From Ulva prolifera (Eukaryota; Chlorophyta; Ulvophyceae; Ulvales; Ulvaceae): a stretch of DNA of 64,000 nt. Shown here in pieces: positions 13,830 through 25,660 of the stretch. Within the stretch, counting starts at the first letter, position 1; each line of letters starts with the position of its first letter. The position numbers and the translations under genes were made by a program. The stretch is taken from NCBI GenBank assembly GCA_023078555.1, contig CM041196.1, positions 3,906,001 to 3,970,000 on the forward strand, in the 5' to 3' direction. The notes beneath the pieces are model-generated. The model saw nothing but the letters and a program-made list of their open reading frames with translations, did no database searches and was not told the origin of the DNA.

Positions 13830-16060
13830 GACCGAATCCATGTGGAGTGTCCGTGTGGAGTGTCCGTGTCCTTGTGGAGTGTCCGTGTGGAGTGTCCGTG
13901 TGGAGTGACCGGGTCCGTGTGGAGTGTCCGTGTGGAGTGACCGAGTCCGTGTGGAGTGTACGTGTGAGGTTCCCGTGTGGAGTGTCCGTGTCCTTGTGGA
14001 GAGTCCGTGTGGAGTGTCCGTGTGGAGTGACTGAGTCCGTGTGGAGTGTCCGTGTGGAGTGACCGAGTCCGTGTGGTGTGTCCGTGTGGAGTGACCGAAT
14101 CCGTGTGGAGTGTCTGTGCGGAGTGACCGGGTCCCAGTGGAGAATCCGTGTGGAGTGTCCGTGTGGAGTGACCGAATCCGTGTGGAGTGTCCGTGTGGAG
14201 TGACCGAGTCCGTTGCGGAGTGACCGAGTCCGTGTGGAGTGTCCGTGTGGAGTGACCGAGTCCGTGTTGAGTGTGCGTGCGAGGTTCCCGTGTGGAGTGA
14301 CCGAGTCCGTGTGGATTGTCCGTATGGAGTGACCGAATCCGTGTGGAGTGTCCGTGTGGAGTCACCGAGTCCGTGTGGAGTGTCCGTGTGGAGTGACCGA
14401 GTCCGTGTGGAGTGTCCGTGTGGAGTGACCGAATCCGTGTTGAGTGTCCGTGTGGAGCGACCGAGTCCGTGTGGAGTGATCGAGTCCGTGTGGAGTGTCC
14501 GTGTGGAGTGACCGAGTCCGTGTGGAGTGTCCGTATCGAGTGTCCGTGTGGAGTGATCGGGTCCGTGTGGAGTCTCCGTGTGGAGTGACCGAGTCTGTGT
14601 GGAGTGTCCGTATGGAGTGACCGAATCCGTGTGGAGTGTCCGTGTGGAGTGACCGAGTCCGTGCTGAGTGACCGAGTCCGTGTGGAGTGTCTGTGTGGAG
14701 TGACCGAGTCCGTGTGGAGTGTCCGTGTGGAGTCACCGAGTCCGTGTGGAGTGTCCGTGTGGAGTGACCGAGTTCGTGTGGAGTGTCCGTGTGGAGTGAC
14801 CGAGTCCGTGTGGAGTGACCGAGTCCGTGTGGATTTTCCGTGTGGAGTGCCCGGGTCCGTCTGGAGTGTACGTGTGAGGTTCCCGTGTGGAGTGTCCGGG
14901 TCCTAGTGGAGAGTCCGTGTGGAGTGTCCGTGTGGAGTGACCGAATCCGTGTGGAGTGTCCGTGTGGAGTGACCGAATCCATGTGGAGTGTCCCTGTGGA
15001 GTGTCCGTGTCCTTGTGGAGTGTCCGTGTGGAGTGTCCGTGTGGAGTGACCGGGTCCGTGTGGAGTGTCCGTGTGGAGTGACCGAGTCCGTGTGGAGTGT
15101 ACGTGTGAGGTTCCCGTGTGGAGTGTCCGTGTCCTTGTGGAGAGTCCGTGTGGAGTGTCCGTGTGGAGTGACTGAGTCCGTGTGGAGTGTCCGTGTGGAG
15201 TGACCGAGTCCGTGTGGTGTGTCCGTGTGGAGTGACCGAATCCGTGTGGAGTGTCTGTGCGGAGTGACCGGGTCCCAGTGGAGAATCCGTGTGGAGTGTC
15301 CGTGTGGAGTGACCGAATCCGTGTGGAGTGTCCGTGTGGAGTGACCGAGTCCGTTGCGGAGTGACCGAGTCCGTGTGGAGTGTCCGTGTGGAGTGACCGA
15401 GTCCGTGTTGAGTGTGCGTGCGAGGTTCCCGTGTGGAGTGACCGAGTCCGTGTGGATTGTCCGTATGGAGTGACCGAATCCGTGTGGAGTGTCCGTGTGG
15501 AGTCACCGAGTCCGTGTGGAGTGTCCGTGTGGAGTGACCGAGTCCGTGTGGAGTGTCCGTATGGAGTGACCGAATCCGTGTTGAGTGTCCGTGTGGAGCG
15601 ACCGAGTCCGTGTGGAGTGATCGAGTCCGTGTGGAGTGTCCGTGTGGAGTGACCGAGTCCGTGTGGAGTGTCCGTATCGAGTGTCCGTGTGGAGTGATCG
15701 GGTCCGTGTGGAGTCTCCGTGTGGAGTGACCGAGTCTGTGTGGAGTGTCCGTATGGAGTGACCGAATCCGTGTGGAGTGTCCGTGTGGAGTGACCGAGTC
15801 CGTGCTGAGTGACCGAGTCCGTGTGGAGTGTCTGTGTGGAGTGACCGAGTCCGTGTGGAGTGTCCGTGTGGAGTCACCGAGTCCGTGTGGAGTGTCCGTG
15901 TGGAGTGACCGAGTTCGTGTGGAGTGTCCGTGTGGAGTGACCGAGTCCGTGTGGAGTGACCGAGTCCGTGTGGATTTTCCGTGTGGAGTGCCCGGGTCCG
16001 TCTGGAGTGTACGTGTGAGGTTCCCGTGTGGAGTGTCCGGGTCCTAGTGGAGAGTCCGTG
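13830..16060. repeat. 1141-bp tandem duplication within array A
   Basis: 13830-14920 and 14971-16061 match at a shift of 1141 bp, including the rare modules GTGTGGATTTTCC and GTGTGGATTGTCC and the GTATCGAGTG variant. The two copies are adjacent, and this is the cleanest two-copy higher-order repeat in the left arm. Confidence 0.75.
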
Positions 16061-16963
16061 TGGAGTGTCCGTGTGGAGTGACCGAATCCGTGTGGAGTGT
16101 CCGTGTGGAGTGACCGACTCCGTGTGGTGTGTCCGTGTGGAGTGACCAAATCCGTGTGGAGTGTCCGTGCGGAGTGACCGGGTCCCAGTGGAGAGTCCGT
16201 GTGGAGTGTCCGTGTCGAGTGACCGAGTCCGTGTGGAGTGTCCGCGTGGAGTGACCGAATTTGTGTGGAGTGACCGAGTCCGTGTGGAGTGTCCGTGTGG
16301 AGTGACCGAATCCGTGTGGAGTGACCGAGTCCGTTTGGAGTGACCGAGTCCGTGTGGAGTGTCCGTGTGGAGTGACCGAATCCGTGTGGAGTGACCGAGT
16401 CCGTTTGGAGTGACCGAGTCCGTGTGGAGTGTCCGTGTGGAGTGACCGAGTCCGTGTGGAGTGTGCGTGTGAGGTTCCCGTATGGAGTGACCGAATCCGT
16501 GTGGAGTGTCCGTGTGGAGTCACCGAGTCCGTGTGGAGTGTCCGTGTGGAGTGACCGAGTCCGTGTGGAGTGTCCGTGTGGAGTGACCGAATCCGTGTGG
16601 AGTGTCCGTGTGGAGTGACCGAATCCGTGTGGAGTGTCCGTGTGGAGTGACCGAGTCCGTGTGGAGTGACCGAGTCCGTGTGGAGTGTCCGTGTGGAGTG
16701 ACCGAGTCCGTGTGGAGTGTCTGTATGGAGTGTCCGTGTGGAGTGATCGGGTCCGTGTGGAGTGTCCGTGTGGAGTGACCGAGTCCGTGTGGAGTGTCCG
16801 TATGGAGTGACCGAATCCGTGTGGAGTGTCCGTGTGGAGTGACCGAATCCGTGTGGAGTGTCCGTATGGAGTGACCGAATCCGTGTGGAGTGTCCGTGTG
16901 GAGTGACCAAGTCCGTGTGGAGTGATCGAGTCCGTGTGGAGTGTCCGTGTGGAGTGACCGAGT

Positions 16964-16966
16964 CCG
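16964..16966. other. Target-site duplication CCG, left copy (outer CACTA)
   Basis: CCG lies directly before CACTAGGG and is repeated at 43187-43189 directly after TAGTG. Joining the left flank to the sequence after the right copy restores an uninterrupted satellite module (GAGTCCG then TGTGGAGTG). A 3-bp duplication is the rule for CACTA/EnSpm transposons. Confidence 0.88.
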
Positions 16967-16991
16967 CACTAGGGAAAGTGGGGGGTTGGGG
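16967..16991. repeat. Terminal inverted repeat, left (outer CACTA)
   Basis: It starts CACTAGGGAAAGTG. Its partner is 43162-43186 on the opposite strand. 17 of 25 positions agree, including the diagnostic CACTAGG. Confidence 0.8.
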
Positions 16992-17199
16992 GACGGGCAC
17001 ATCCATCATGGATACACAGGTTCCACGCAGGTTTGCGCAAATCCACGCAGGAGGCTAGCGCCCCACAGGGTCACCCCGGAACGGTTGGGAATCCATGCTG
17101 GACTGCTTCACAGCGTGCCTTGGAATACTATTGGACCACGTTGGCGTGGCGGCTCTCTCGTGCCAACATGGTCCCACTGTAGCCATAGCGGACTACATC

Positions 17200-17815
17200 A
17201 TCACCAAGGTGGCGCTGCGTCTGGGCCATTGTGCGTGCAACATGTATTTGGAACCATTATGGGCAAATGGAAACTCCACTATGGTGAGGGTGAGTTGTGC
17301 AACGGTGCGCATTACCTCAAATAGCCACGGTGGTGAGCGGCTTTGACCATCATGGCGCTGAATTGAGGCCAGGCCACGCCATGGGGCGCAGCTCTCACCA
17401 TCATGGCAGCACCAGTGGCCACTGTGCGTACAACATGTAATTGTAACCATTATGGGTATTTGAAAACTCGACCATGGTGAGCATGACATGTACAATGGTG
17501 CGTGTACCTCAAACATCCACGGTGGTGCACATCTCTGACCATTGTGGGACTGCATTGAGGCCAGGGCACGGCAATGAGTGCAGCTCTCACCGTCGTGGCA
17601 ACACCTGCAGCCACTGTGCTCACGACATGTTATTGGAACCACGATGGGCACTTGCAAACTCTACTTTGGTAAGGGTGACCTCTGCAATGGTGTGCGTTAC
17701 CTCAACAGCCACAGTGGTGAGCAGCTCAGACCACCATGGCACAGCATTGAGGCCAGGCCACGGCATGGGTTCAGCTCTCACCATCGTGGCAGCACCAGTG
17801 GCTGGAAAGACACAG
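17200..17815. repeat. About 192-bp diverged tandem repeat, left subterminal region of outer CACTA
   Basis: Three related units are seen, anchored by AACCATTATGGG at 17252, AACCATTATGGG at 17445 and AACCACGATGGG at 17637, so the period is 192-193 bp. Each unit also has a CTCACC...GTGGCA box, a CACGGTGGTGAGC-like box and an ATTGAGGCCAGG box. Many boxes are near-palindromes with CCAT/CCAC facing ATGG/GTGG. These resemble the multiple transposase-binding motifs near CACTA ends. No coding is evident. Confidence 0.75.
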
Positions 17816-19980
17816 CTGTGAGCAGCTGTCACGATCATGTAACCTTTAGGATGCCTCCCTGTTGGTGGCAAACATTGACCACAGAGCGAAGTACTCCAAG
17901 CACTAGCTTGCTTGCGAAGCAAGACTGCTGCGGTGGACGGGAGGCTCACGCCGCCAAGAGCACATGACAAAAGTCTGCTGAAACAGTCCACAAGGTACTC
18001 CATGCTGCAGTTCATGTGCTAGAAAAGGCCCCATGGACGGCAAGCATTCTGATACGCCATGAGGCATCGATTCGGTACGAAGCCAAAAATGCAGCTAGCA
18101 ACAGTTAGGTTGCGTGCAGCTCTAGTGCCCACTGAGACTGTTGCGACTTGCAAAGCTACCGAGCTACAGCGATCAAACCATGCAGTCAGCACAAACAACG
18201 TATCTGAAGGTGTCGGTGCCGTCGCACTCGCCTGCGTTACGCACGCATTCATCGGCGCAGATTGAACCATGTCAGTCGATGTCGCAAAGCAGATGACTAA
18301 GGTGATTGCTGATATTGCTTGAGCGGCATAGCTTGCGCGCATTGACGGAGGTATTGACGGGCAACAGCACAGCCGTCTTGTTGAAAACGTGGACACGATG
18401 GTCCATGACACGCATGCCGAAGTCGTGTGTTCACCAAACGATAAAACCAAGTGTCTGCTTGTTTAGCATTTCAATGAGCTATAGTCGAGTGATTTGATTG
18501 GCGTAATGACCAATGCCTGGAGCACGATCGCATGGCCAATGCTCTGGAAGTGTGCATGAAATACTTTTTTCCTGATCAGGTCAGCTTGTACTAACAAATG
18601 CGTAAACACTTTGACATTGCCACAGGGGCTCCACTTGCCTACAGTTCAGACATATCCGCTGTCCATGCCAAGGCTGCGGCTCACCGACGCCACGGTCGCG
18701 GGAGATGCAAGCGAATGTATGTGCCTGCAGCGTTCACCTCTTCGCCAGAGCACCGTGACGCTGCTGCACTGTCGATGTGCTGTGAGTGGCGTTGCTTTCT
18801 GTTTTTAATTCGACCATTTTGCTCTTCCTGTACGCGCATGCCGTAAGCAGGCGTTTTGTTTCCAGAGCCAGGCCCGTACGTGCTGCGGCGGCTTCGTCCC
18901 GGCATGTACATCTGGCCGAGTTCACTACTTGCGTGAGTCGACCGTGCCTTACGATCAGACGAGATCAGAATGACTAGTACGGCGTAGCTGCGCGTACCGC
19001 CGTGGATGCTGATCGAAGGACGCCTGGACAAGGATAAAACTCGGCTGACAAATACAATCAGGATGGTGCACGCTGAAGTGCCGGTGTGCTCAGCATTTCT
19101 TCTGGTGTGTTTCGTGTTCCCCAGCCTAGCGATCACATCTGCTTCACAGCTGACCGAGCTTGGGAGGTGCAGGGCGTCACGTCGTGCGGAGCTCCAAGTC
19201 TGATCTATGCAACATTGCATCTGAGCTGCATGACTGAAATATTGTGTCAATTGGCAAGAGGCCGTGACATCATCATTCTCAAACGTAGCTGCAGTGTTTC
19301 ATACCTCAAATACGTCCCTAGGGCAACCTGGAGACAAAATTGTAGCATTGCTGCTGATGACTTTGGTATGGCCGCAGTGCCACGTACAGTCATATGTCAA
19401 CGAATGTGGCGAGCGAGCTGATGGCATGCTGATGTGAAGTGTTCTGTTGTACTGATGTTTGACTCTGGATGTCACCCTCACCTGCCACCGCAGTCTTTCT
19501 AGTACATGGATCAATGAAAATGGCACTGGTGCTGAGTAGCCTAATCTGACACGTGGCTGTGTTCCCCCACCACATCTCCCTGTCCATGGCCCCTCAGCTC
19601 CAGAGGCCATGGTCGTGACAAGTGACAGTGACATGATAGCATCGTAACCTGGGTCGAGGCATGGGGTCATGCCATTGTCAGGCTTCTTAGGTGGTGATGC
19701 TGGTGTTTGCCTACATCGGGTCACGGTTGTGTCCACACCAGCGGCTATGAAGGACCCACCCCAAGTCCGAAATAAAAGCATGTCAGTGGTCCTTACTCTT
19801 GTTGTACTTGCATTGAAAAGACAATTTATCTTGGGATGGGTGCGCCATCAGCTGTGCAAATGGTGTTGGTGTGGTTGCATGTGTCAAAACACAGGCACGA
19901 CCAGAACGCAGCAAGTCTCTACAACTACTACACATTCTAATGCTCTATCCCTTCATGCAGCTTCAGTACACTGCAAACAC
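17816..19980. other. Outer CACTA interior, no recognised gene
   Basis: The region is unique, mixed-composition DNA. Open frames are at most about 190 residues, and none shows a recognisable domain, repeat or convincing exon structure. It may hold remnants of transposon genes, but nothing supports a call. Confidence 0.6.
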
Positions 19981-21965
19981 AAACGCGGCCAGCTACAATT
20001 CTGCACAGCTTTGTAGCTGCATCGAGTTTTGACATTCTGCAAAGCCATGCTGCTCCCTGACAATATTTATAGCAGGGAATGATACTCATCAGGGCCTGAT
20101 CGCTGCAGGAGGGCGGCCTCAGATCATTGCTACTGGCTGCTGAGCACCTGGAACTGCCACAATTGTGATACAAGCCTGGAAAGCACATGCAAGGCATCAG
20201 GGCAGGACTGATTCAAGCCTACCCCAGCTATCTCACATTCATATGGCATAGTCTGTTCAAGTTTGGCTTGATTCACCCTACACTTGTCTATGGCAATGTG
20301 TGACTCTGTGCATGAGGAGAGTATTCGGGAAACGCAAACAGCTGCAATTCTGCACAGCTTTGTAGCCGCATCGAATTTTGACATTCTGCAAATCCATGCT
20401 GCTTCCTGACCATATTTATAGCAGGGAATGATCCTCATCAGGGCCTGATCGCTGCGGGAGGGCGGCCTCAGATCATTGCTACTGGCTGCTGAGCACCTGG
20501 AACTGCCACAATTGTGATACAAGCCTGGAAAGCACATGCAAGGCATCAGGGCAGGACTGATTCAAGCCTACCCCAGCTATCTCACATTCATATGGCATAG
20601 TCTGTTCAAGTTTGGCTTGATTCACCCTACACTTGTCTATGGCAATGTGTGACTCTGTGCATGAGGAGAGTATTCGGGAAACGCAAACAGCTGCAATTCT
20701 GCACAGCTTTGTAGCCGCATCGAATTTTGACATTCTGCAAATCCATGCTGCTTCCTGACCATATTTATAGCAGGGAATGATCCTCATCAGGGCCTGATCG
20801 CTGCGGGAGGGCTGCCTCAGATCATTGCTACTGGCTGCTGAGCACCTGGAACTGCCACAATTGTGATACAAGCCTGGAAAGCACATGCAAGGCATCAGGG
20901 CAGGACTGATTCAAGCCTACCCCAGCTATCTCACATTCATATGGCATAGTCTGTTCAAGTTTGGCTTGATTCACCCTACACTTGTCTATGGCAATGTGTG
21001 ACTCTGTGCATGAGGAGAGTATTCGGGAAACGCAAACAGCTGCAATTCTGCACAGCTTTGTAGCCGCATCGAATTTTGACATTCTGCAAATCCATGCTGC
21101 TTCCTGACCATATTTATAGCAGGGAATGATCCTCATCAGGGCCTGATCGCTGCGGGAGGGCGGCCTCAGATCATTGCTACTGGCTGCTGAGCACCTGGAA
21201 CTGCCACAATTGTGATACAAGCCTGGAAAGCACATGCAAGGCATCAGGGCAGGACTGATTCCAGCCTACCCCAGCTATCTCACATTCATATGGCATAGTC
21301 TGTTCAAGTTTGGCTTGATTCACCCTACACTTGTCTGTGGCAATGTGTGACTCTGTGCATGAGGAGAGTATTCGGGAAACGCAAACAGCTGCAATTCTGC
21401 ACAGCTTTGTAGCCGCATCGAATTTTGACATTCTGCAAATCCATGCTGCTTCCTGACCATATTTATAGCAGGGAATGATCCTCATCAGGGCCTGATCGCT
21501 GCGGGAGGGCTGCCTCAGATCATTGCTACTGGCTGCTGAGCACCTGGAACTGCCACAATTGTGATACAAGCCTGGAAAGCACATGCAAGGCATCAGGGCA
21601 GGACTGATTCAAGCCTACCCCAGCTATCTCACATTCATATGGCATGGTCTGTTTAAATTTGGCTTGATTTGATTCACCCTACACTTGTCTGTGGCAATGT
21701 GTGACTCTGTGCATGAGGAGAGTATTCGGGAAACGCAAACAGCTGCAATTCTGCACAGCTTTATAGCCGCATCGAATTTTTACATTCTGCAACTCCATGC
21801 TGCTTCCTGGCCATATTTATAGCAGGGAATGATCCTCATCAGGGCCTGATCGCTGCTGAAGGGCTGCCTCAGATCATTGCTACTGGCTGCTGAGCACCTG
21901 GAACTGCCACAATTGTGATACAAGCCTGGAAAGCACATGCAAGGCATCAGGGCAGGACTGATTCA
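19981..21965. repeat. 349-bp tandem repeat, about 5.7 copies
   Basis: The unit recurs at 349-bp spacing, with starts of the shared frame at 20130, 20479, 20828 and 21177. Inner copies are nearly identical; the first and last are more diverged. Copies alternate at one site between GGGCGGCC and GGGCTGCC (20113 and 20460 C-GG, 20811 C-TG, 21159 C-GG, 21507 C-TG, 21863 C-TG), which hints at amplification as a 698-bp pair. Each unit holds a 138-residue minus-strand open frame, which is most likely incidental because it overlaps its neighbour and simply follows the repeat. The array lies inside the outer CACTA element. Confidence 0.93.
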
Positions 21966-24440
21966 TACCACAGTGGTCTGAAATGGATTTGCACATGTTC
22001 AGGTTTACATGTATGCATGTTTCATGAGGCACATTGAGTGACATTGAGTGAAGCTGTGCTTTTCTATTGTATATGCACAGCCATGCTCTAGCATGTTTCG
22101 TACGACACAACGCATTCAGGCATTCCATCACTTCAACTGGCTTTGGTGTTTTGTGTACATGCCGCGATGGTGCTCTCAGCGATGCTCTCAACGATCAGAT
22201 CCGGAAAGAGGGCTGGCTCAAAACACATGGCGCCGGCACTGGATGCAGTTTCTGCAAAGCCTCCAAAATCACTACATCACACCGTGCATAAAGCTTTCAT
22301 GGCCCTGCCAGAGCATGCCGCCTTGTATCTGTGAACAACGTTACATTTGATAGCAATCATGCAGACCACAATCGCTCACAACCCGTTCACTACTACTGCT
22401 AGTCCAGCTGGTGCCTCAATGGCTTAATGCCTGCATGACTGCCATGACTGCAGTTAGCCACATATGACTCTGCACATGGTGATCCCGGTTGCACGAATGC
22501 CCAGGCCTGTCAGCGATCATAATAGGCCAATGTAGGAATCCGAGATCTGCATGATTCACCCATTTGCTCCACCTGCAAAAGAAAATATCATATCATTGAG
22601 TTGGTCATCATATACAAGGTCATGCACACGTGTAACATGATCACGGTGTCATCACGGTGTCGAGGCAGCATGATCCAATTTGGAACGGCGACTCGAATCT
22701 ATGGCATCAAGCCATTTGCAGACATGCTAAGCATGTGACTGTACCTCATGCAATGGTATTGTGTCTCACATCAGGCCTAGGGGGCTGCAACGGAGGTAGA
22801 CATCACCTGTGAGATCAGCCATCATATGCCCAAATGCCACACTCTTCAGCAGGGCAGGACCGCATACCTCAGAGAATGGCCTCCATCTTTACTGGCAATG
22901 GTTCAGAGATCTCCTCTTGGTTGGTGACCACAGCTTGCATCAGGTGTGTGGCCAGCACGGAGTGCAGCACATGTGTACACAGCTCAGGCCCACGCAAGCT
23001 GTCGACCTGTTTTATCGCCAATTCAGCTGTTATATAACGATGGAGAAAGGTTGGCGGAGAAGTACGACGTGCATGCTCAACGATGTACATCATTTTGCAC
23101 GAGCATCACACATATGATCAGAACTCGCATGACGGCCTTGCACGAAATTGTAATCAGAATGAGATTTACAAATTAGTTCTGATCGTCAGCGGGCAGCATG
23201 CGTCCGGGCGTTCCTGGTGTATGCGGTGCACCCTCCGCCATTTGGCTTGTCGCAGTAATGCGCATGTGGCGCTGGGGTCAATTCGGCGATCACGGCAGTG
23301 CTGATCGAAGACACACGACCTTTATATGTCAAGAGCAAGGAGTCACGGACGATTGTCCTCTTCCTTGGTACATATCTTCGGGTGTACGTGGGCTTGGCCG
23401 CGGCCCGTTACTACTGCGCAGCCACTCTCCTGCTTACACAAAGCACTAACGCCAAGGGGCAGACTCTCGGATCGTTTGCTGAACTGTGCAGTCACATTTG
23501 ATCACTGTTGAGAAGTACATGATAGCTGCAGCGTTTCGTGGTATCCAGTACGTCAGCGTCCTCATTGTTACGCAAGGACTGTTGACCACCGCATTACTAC
23601 AGCTCTGCAAGGGAGCGTCTCACACAGCACAGTAGTGATCATGCAATGTTTCAAGGTTAGTGATGCGGTGCGCCTTCCTCTTCAAGGATGTGAGCACCTG
23701 CGGATGCTCGACGTGGTGCTGATTGAGCTGTCGCTTCACAAGTACGCCGCAATCTGATCAATGTAAAATGCGCAGATACTGACATGAAGCTAGCAGCTGC
23801 AGGGGGAAGGTCATGTGGGAACCACTCTGAGCTGATGGACGATATATGCACTATTGTTGGACTGTTGTTAGACTACGACCTCTCCATCGTGTGCAGATGA
23901 CAACATTTCCTGACTCAAGAATGCTTCAAGAGATTAATTTCTGCTGAACATTTGTCACCGCCAGGTATTGAAGCTGCTCTGCCTGCGCTGCCTGCAACGG
24001 GGTAATGTTTTACCATGCAATGTGAAGCTAAATCCGGACTACATTTGTGACCTGCGAGCGACCGACGGTGCTCCTCACACTGACTTCAGCTGAGTGCAGG
24101 ATATTGGTGCAAATCAGGACCGCTCAAAGCCAGGTATGTGCTTTAGTATTGTATCTCCGCCATCTGATTTGGTGTGACTATGCCATGCACCTCTATCTGC
24201 CAAGAACTCTGGCATGACCAGGCTGCAGAAAACAGTACACATACATAGCCTTCACAGCTGAGCTAGGTTTGTATGTGTGCTCGGATATCCGTGATGTGTG
24301 TCTTGGGGCCATGCGTGGCATGCGAACGCAGTGCAATCTTCGCTTTGTCATGACTTGAGCTTGCTACGCAATGTTATTGACACATGATGAATGCATGCAC
24401 AGCCAGCCAGCCTTTGTCATCTTCAACGGCTGATATTCTT
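21966..24440. other. Outer CACTA interior, no recognised gene
   Basis: This is unique DNA with short frames only (about 100 residues or fewer). No protein domain, RNA gene or structured repeat is recognised. Confidence 0.55.
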
Positions 24441-25093
24441 ACCAAAGTGTGCACCTCAATGTGCACCATTGCCTTGCACTGGAACCGGGTATGATTGCAT
24501 CCTCACAGCCTCCGACGCGGTGCAGTGAGCAGCGGCACGCAGGAAGGTGAGCCTGCCATGCGCCATTAGCATTGCCACGAGTGGCCATGCTAATGGGCAT
24601 GGCGGGAACACAACAGCCCTGGGTGCCCTGCTGGCCACCAGCATGGGGTGAACCACAACTGGCACCATGATGCATCGCCGGCATGCGCACCCACAGTGCA
24701 GTGATTGTGAATGAACGCCACCATGATCATGCACCATCCACTGTGGAATCCCAATTTTGCACACACTCCATGTCGCACATCCAGTATGCATCGCTGTATA
24801 CTGTAGAGTGGAATGATTCTGGCTTTCGTGTGATGTCAAGAATCCCGCATGGCTGCCGTTATTTCATAGTGGACACCACTCAGTAATTAGTTATGGGCGA
24901 ACATTCTCATGGTGGGGGGGTGGACATTCCATGATGGACCAAAACTGATGCACACCCACAACATTTTCCTAAAAGGTGTGTGCAAGTCTGGTATACCCAT
25001 GCCCCAGCATAGGGAATGTTGGTGACTGTTTGTATACAGGGGTGCAGATAGTCCACAGTGGACCAGAGGTGATGCACACCCAATGTGGGTTGT
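24441..25093. repeat. Right subterminal region of outer CACTA, part 1
   Basis: It is dense in short palindromic boxes such as CACCATGATG, CCATGATGG, TCATGGTGGG and GTCCACAGTGGAC. A box around GATGCACACCCA recurs at about 24948 and 25069 (121 bp apart). The string TGCCCCAGCAT at about 25000 recurs at about 42813 in the segment beyond the inner CACTA. The two segments therefore look like one subterminal region split by the inner insertion. Confidence 0.65.
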
Positions 25094-25096
25094 AGA
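25094..25096. other. Target-site duplication AGA, left copy (inner CACTA)
   Basis: AGA lies directly before CACTAGGAG and recurs at 42781-42783 directly after CTAGTG. Confidence 0.88.
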
Positions 25097-25127
25097 CACT
25101 AGGAGAATGGCGACACTCTGAAACGGA
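25097..25127. repeat. Terminal inverted repeat, left (inner CACTA)
   Basis: 31 bp beginning CACTAGGAGAATGGCGACAC. Its partner on the opposite strand is 42750-42780, with 28 matches. Confidence 0.9.
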
Positions 25128-25280
25128 TCCGGGTGTCGTCCGCCAGATTCCGAAAGTCCGTTCACTCTCTGATACCTCTCCGACGTCATCGGAAGCGAGC
25201 AGTCGGATGGACCTTGGACTTTGGCACCGAATCATCCGCCGACCCAGGTATAATCTGCCGGACTGTGGACGTACCTTACC
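25120..25280. repeat. Left subterminal motif cluster of inner CACTA (TCCG/CGGA)
   Basis: About a dozen TCCG, CCGA and CGGA tetramers in both orientations fall within some 160 bp (for example ACGGATCCGG, CGTCCGCC, TTCCGAAAGTCCG). The right end (42450-42770) has the same motif. They are candidate transposase-binding sites by analogy with CACTA elements. Confidence 0.7.
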
Positions 25281-25660
25281 GCTGCAAGTGGCCTTCGCGT
25301 GTCTGCGCCGGCTGCCATGATACGAGGTCACTTCGGGCCAAGCCCGCGCTGACAGTGGATCGAATGACACTATTGGTTACTTTATTACTACACGCGTATC
25401 TGGAAACGACTGGATTGGACACGGTGCAGGTATATGTGGACCCATACTCATGGCAACTGACATCGACTTTGGGCAGGAGACGAAGCGGCAGGAAGCTGGA
25501 GGCAGCCTCACAATAGCGGTGACTTTCTGCATCGCCCAAGATAGCGTTGGTCCGTATTTCAGGCTCGGCAGCAGTCCATGTAGTGTTGGTCGTCGCCCTG
25601 TGAATGGTGGCCGGAAAAGCGTGCACATAGGTTCCTGGATGCGAATGCATGCGGTGGTCC

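Larger units (their letters stand above)
1..16966. repeat. Satellite array A, left arm (13-bp/19-bp modules)
   Basis: The whole stretch is made of two modules. One is a 13-mer, GTGTGGAGTGTCC. The other is a 19-mer, GTGTGGAGTGACCGAGTCC, which is the same 13-bp core plus a 6-bp tail (GAGTCC, GAATCC or GGGTCC). Alternation gives a common 32-bp dimer. Variant modules keep these lengths, for example GTGTGAGGTTCCC (13) and CAGTGGAGAGTCC (13). No unique DNA or gene is seen. The minus strand of the consensus has no stop codon in any frame, which explains the apparent His/Thr/Ser-rich proteins of 200-628 residues. The plus strand gives short Val/Arg/Cys-rich frames that end at TGA in the 19-mer. The array runs off the left window edge and resumes at 43187. 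Confidence 0.97.

Noticed and set aside
2472-16150. Many minus-strand frames of 200-628 residues in array A as candidate repeat proteins
   Set aside because: All three minus frames are open because the 13- and 19-bp modules contain no reverse-strand stop; frames overlap, start and stop at random variants, and no frame is favoured.
1-16966. CRISPR-like array
   Set aside because: No unique spacers between repeats; the modules are contiguous tandem satellite in a eukaryotic context.
20130-21593. Four copies of a 138-residue protein
   Set aside because: The frame is a property of the 349-bp tandem repeat, overlaps between neighbouring units, has no domain and does not stand out from other frames.
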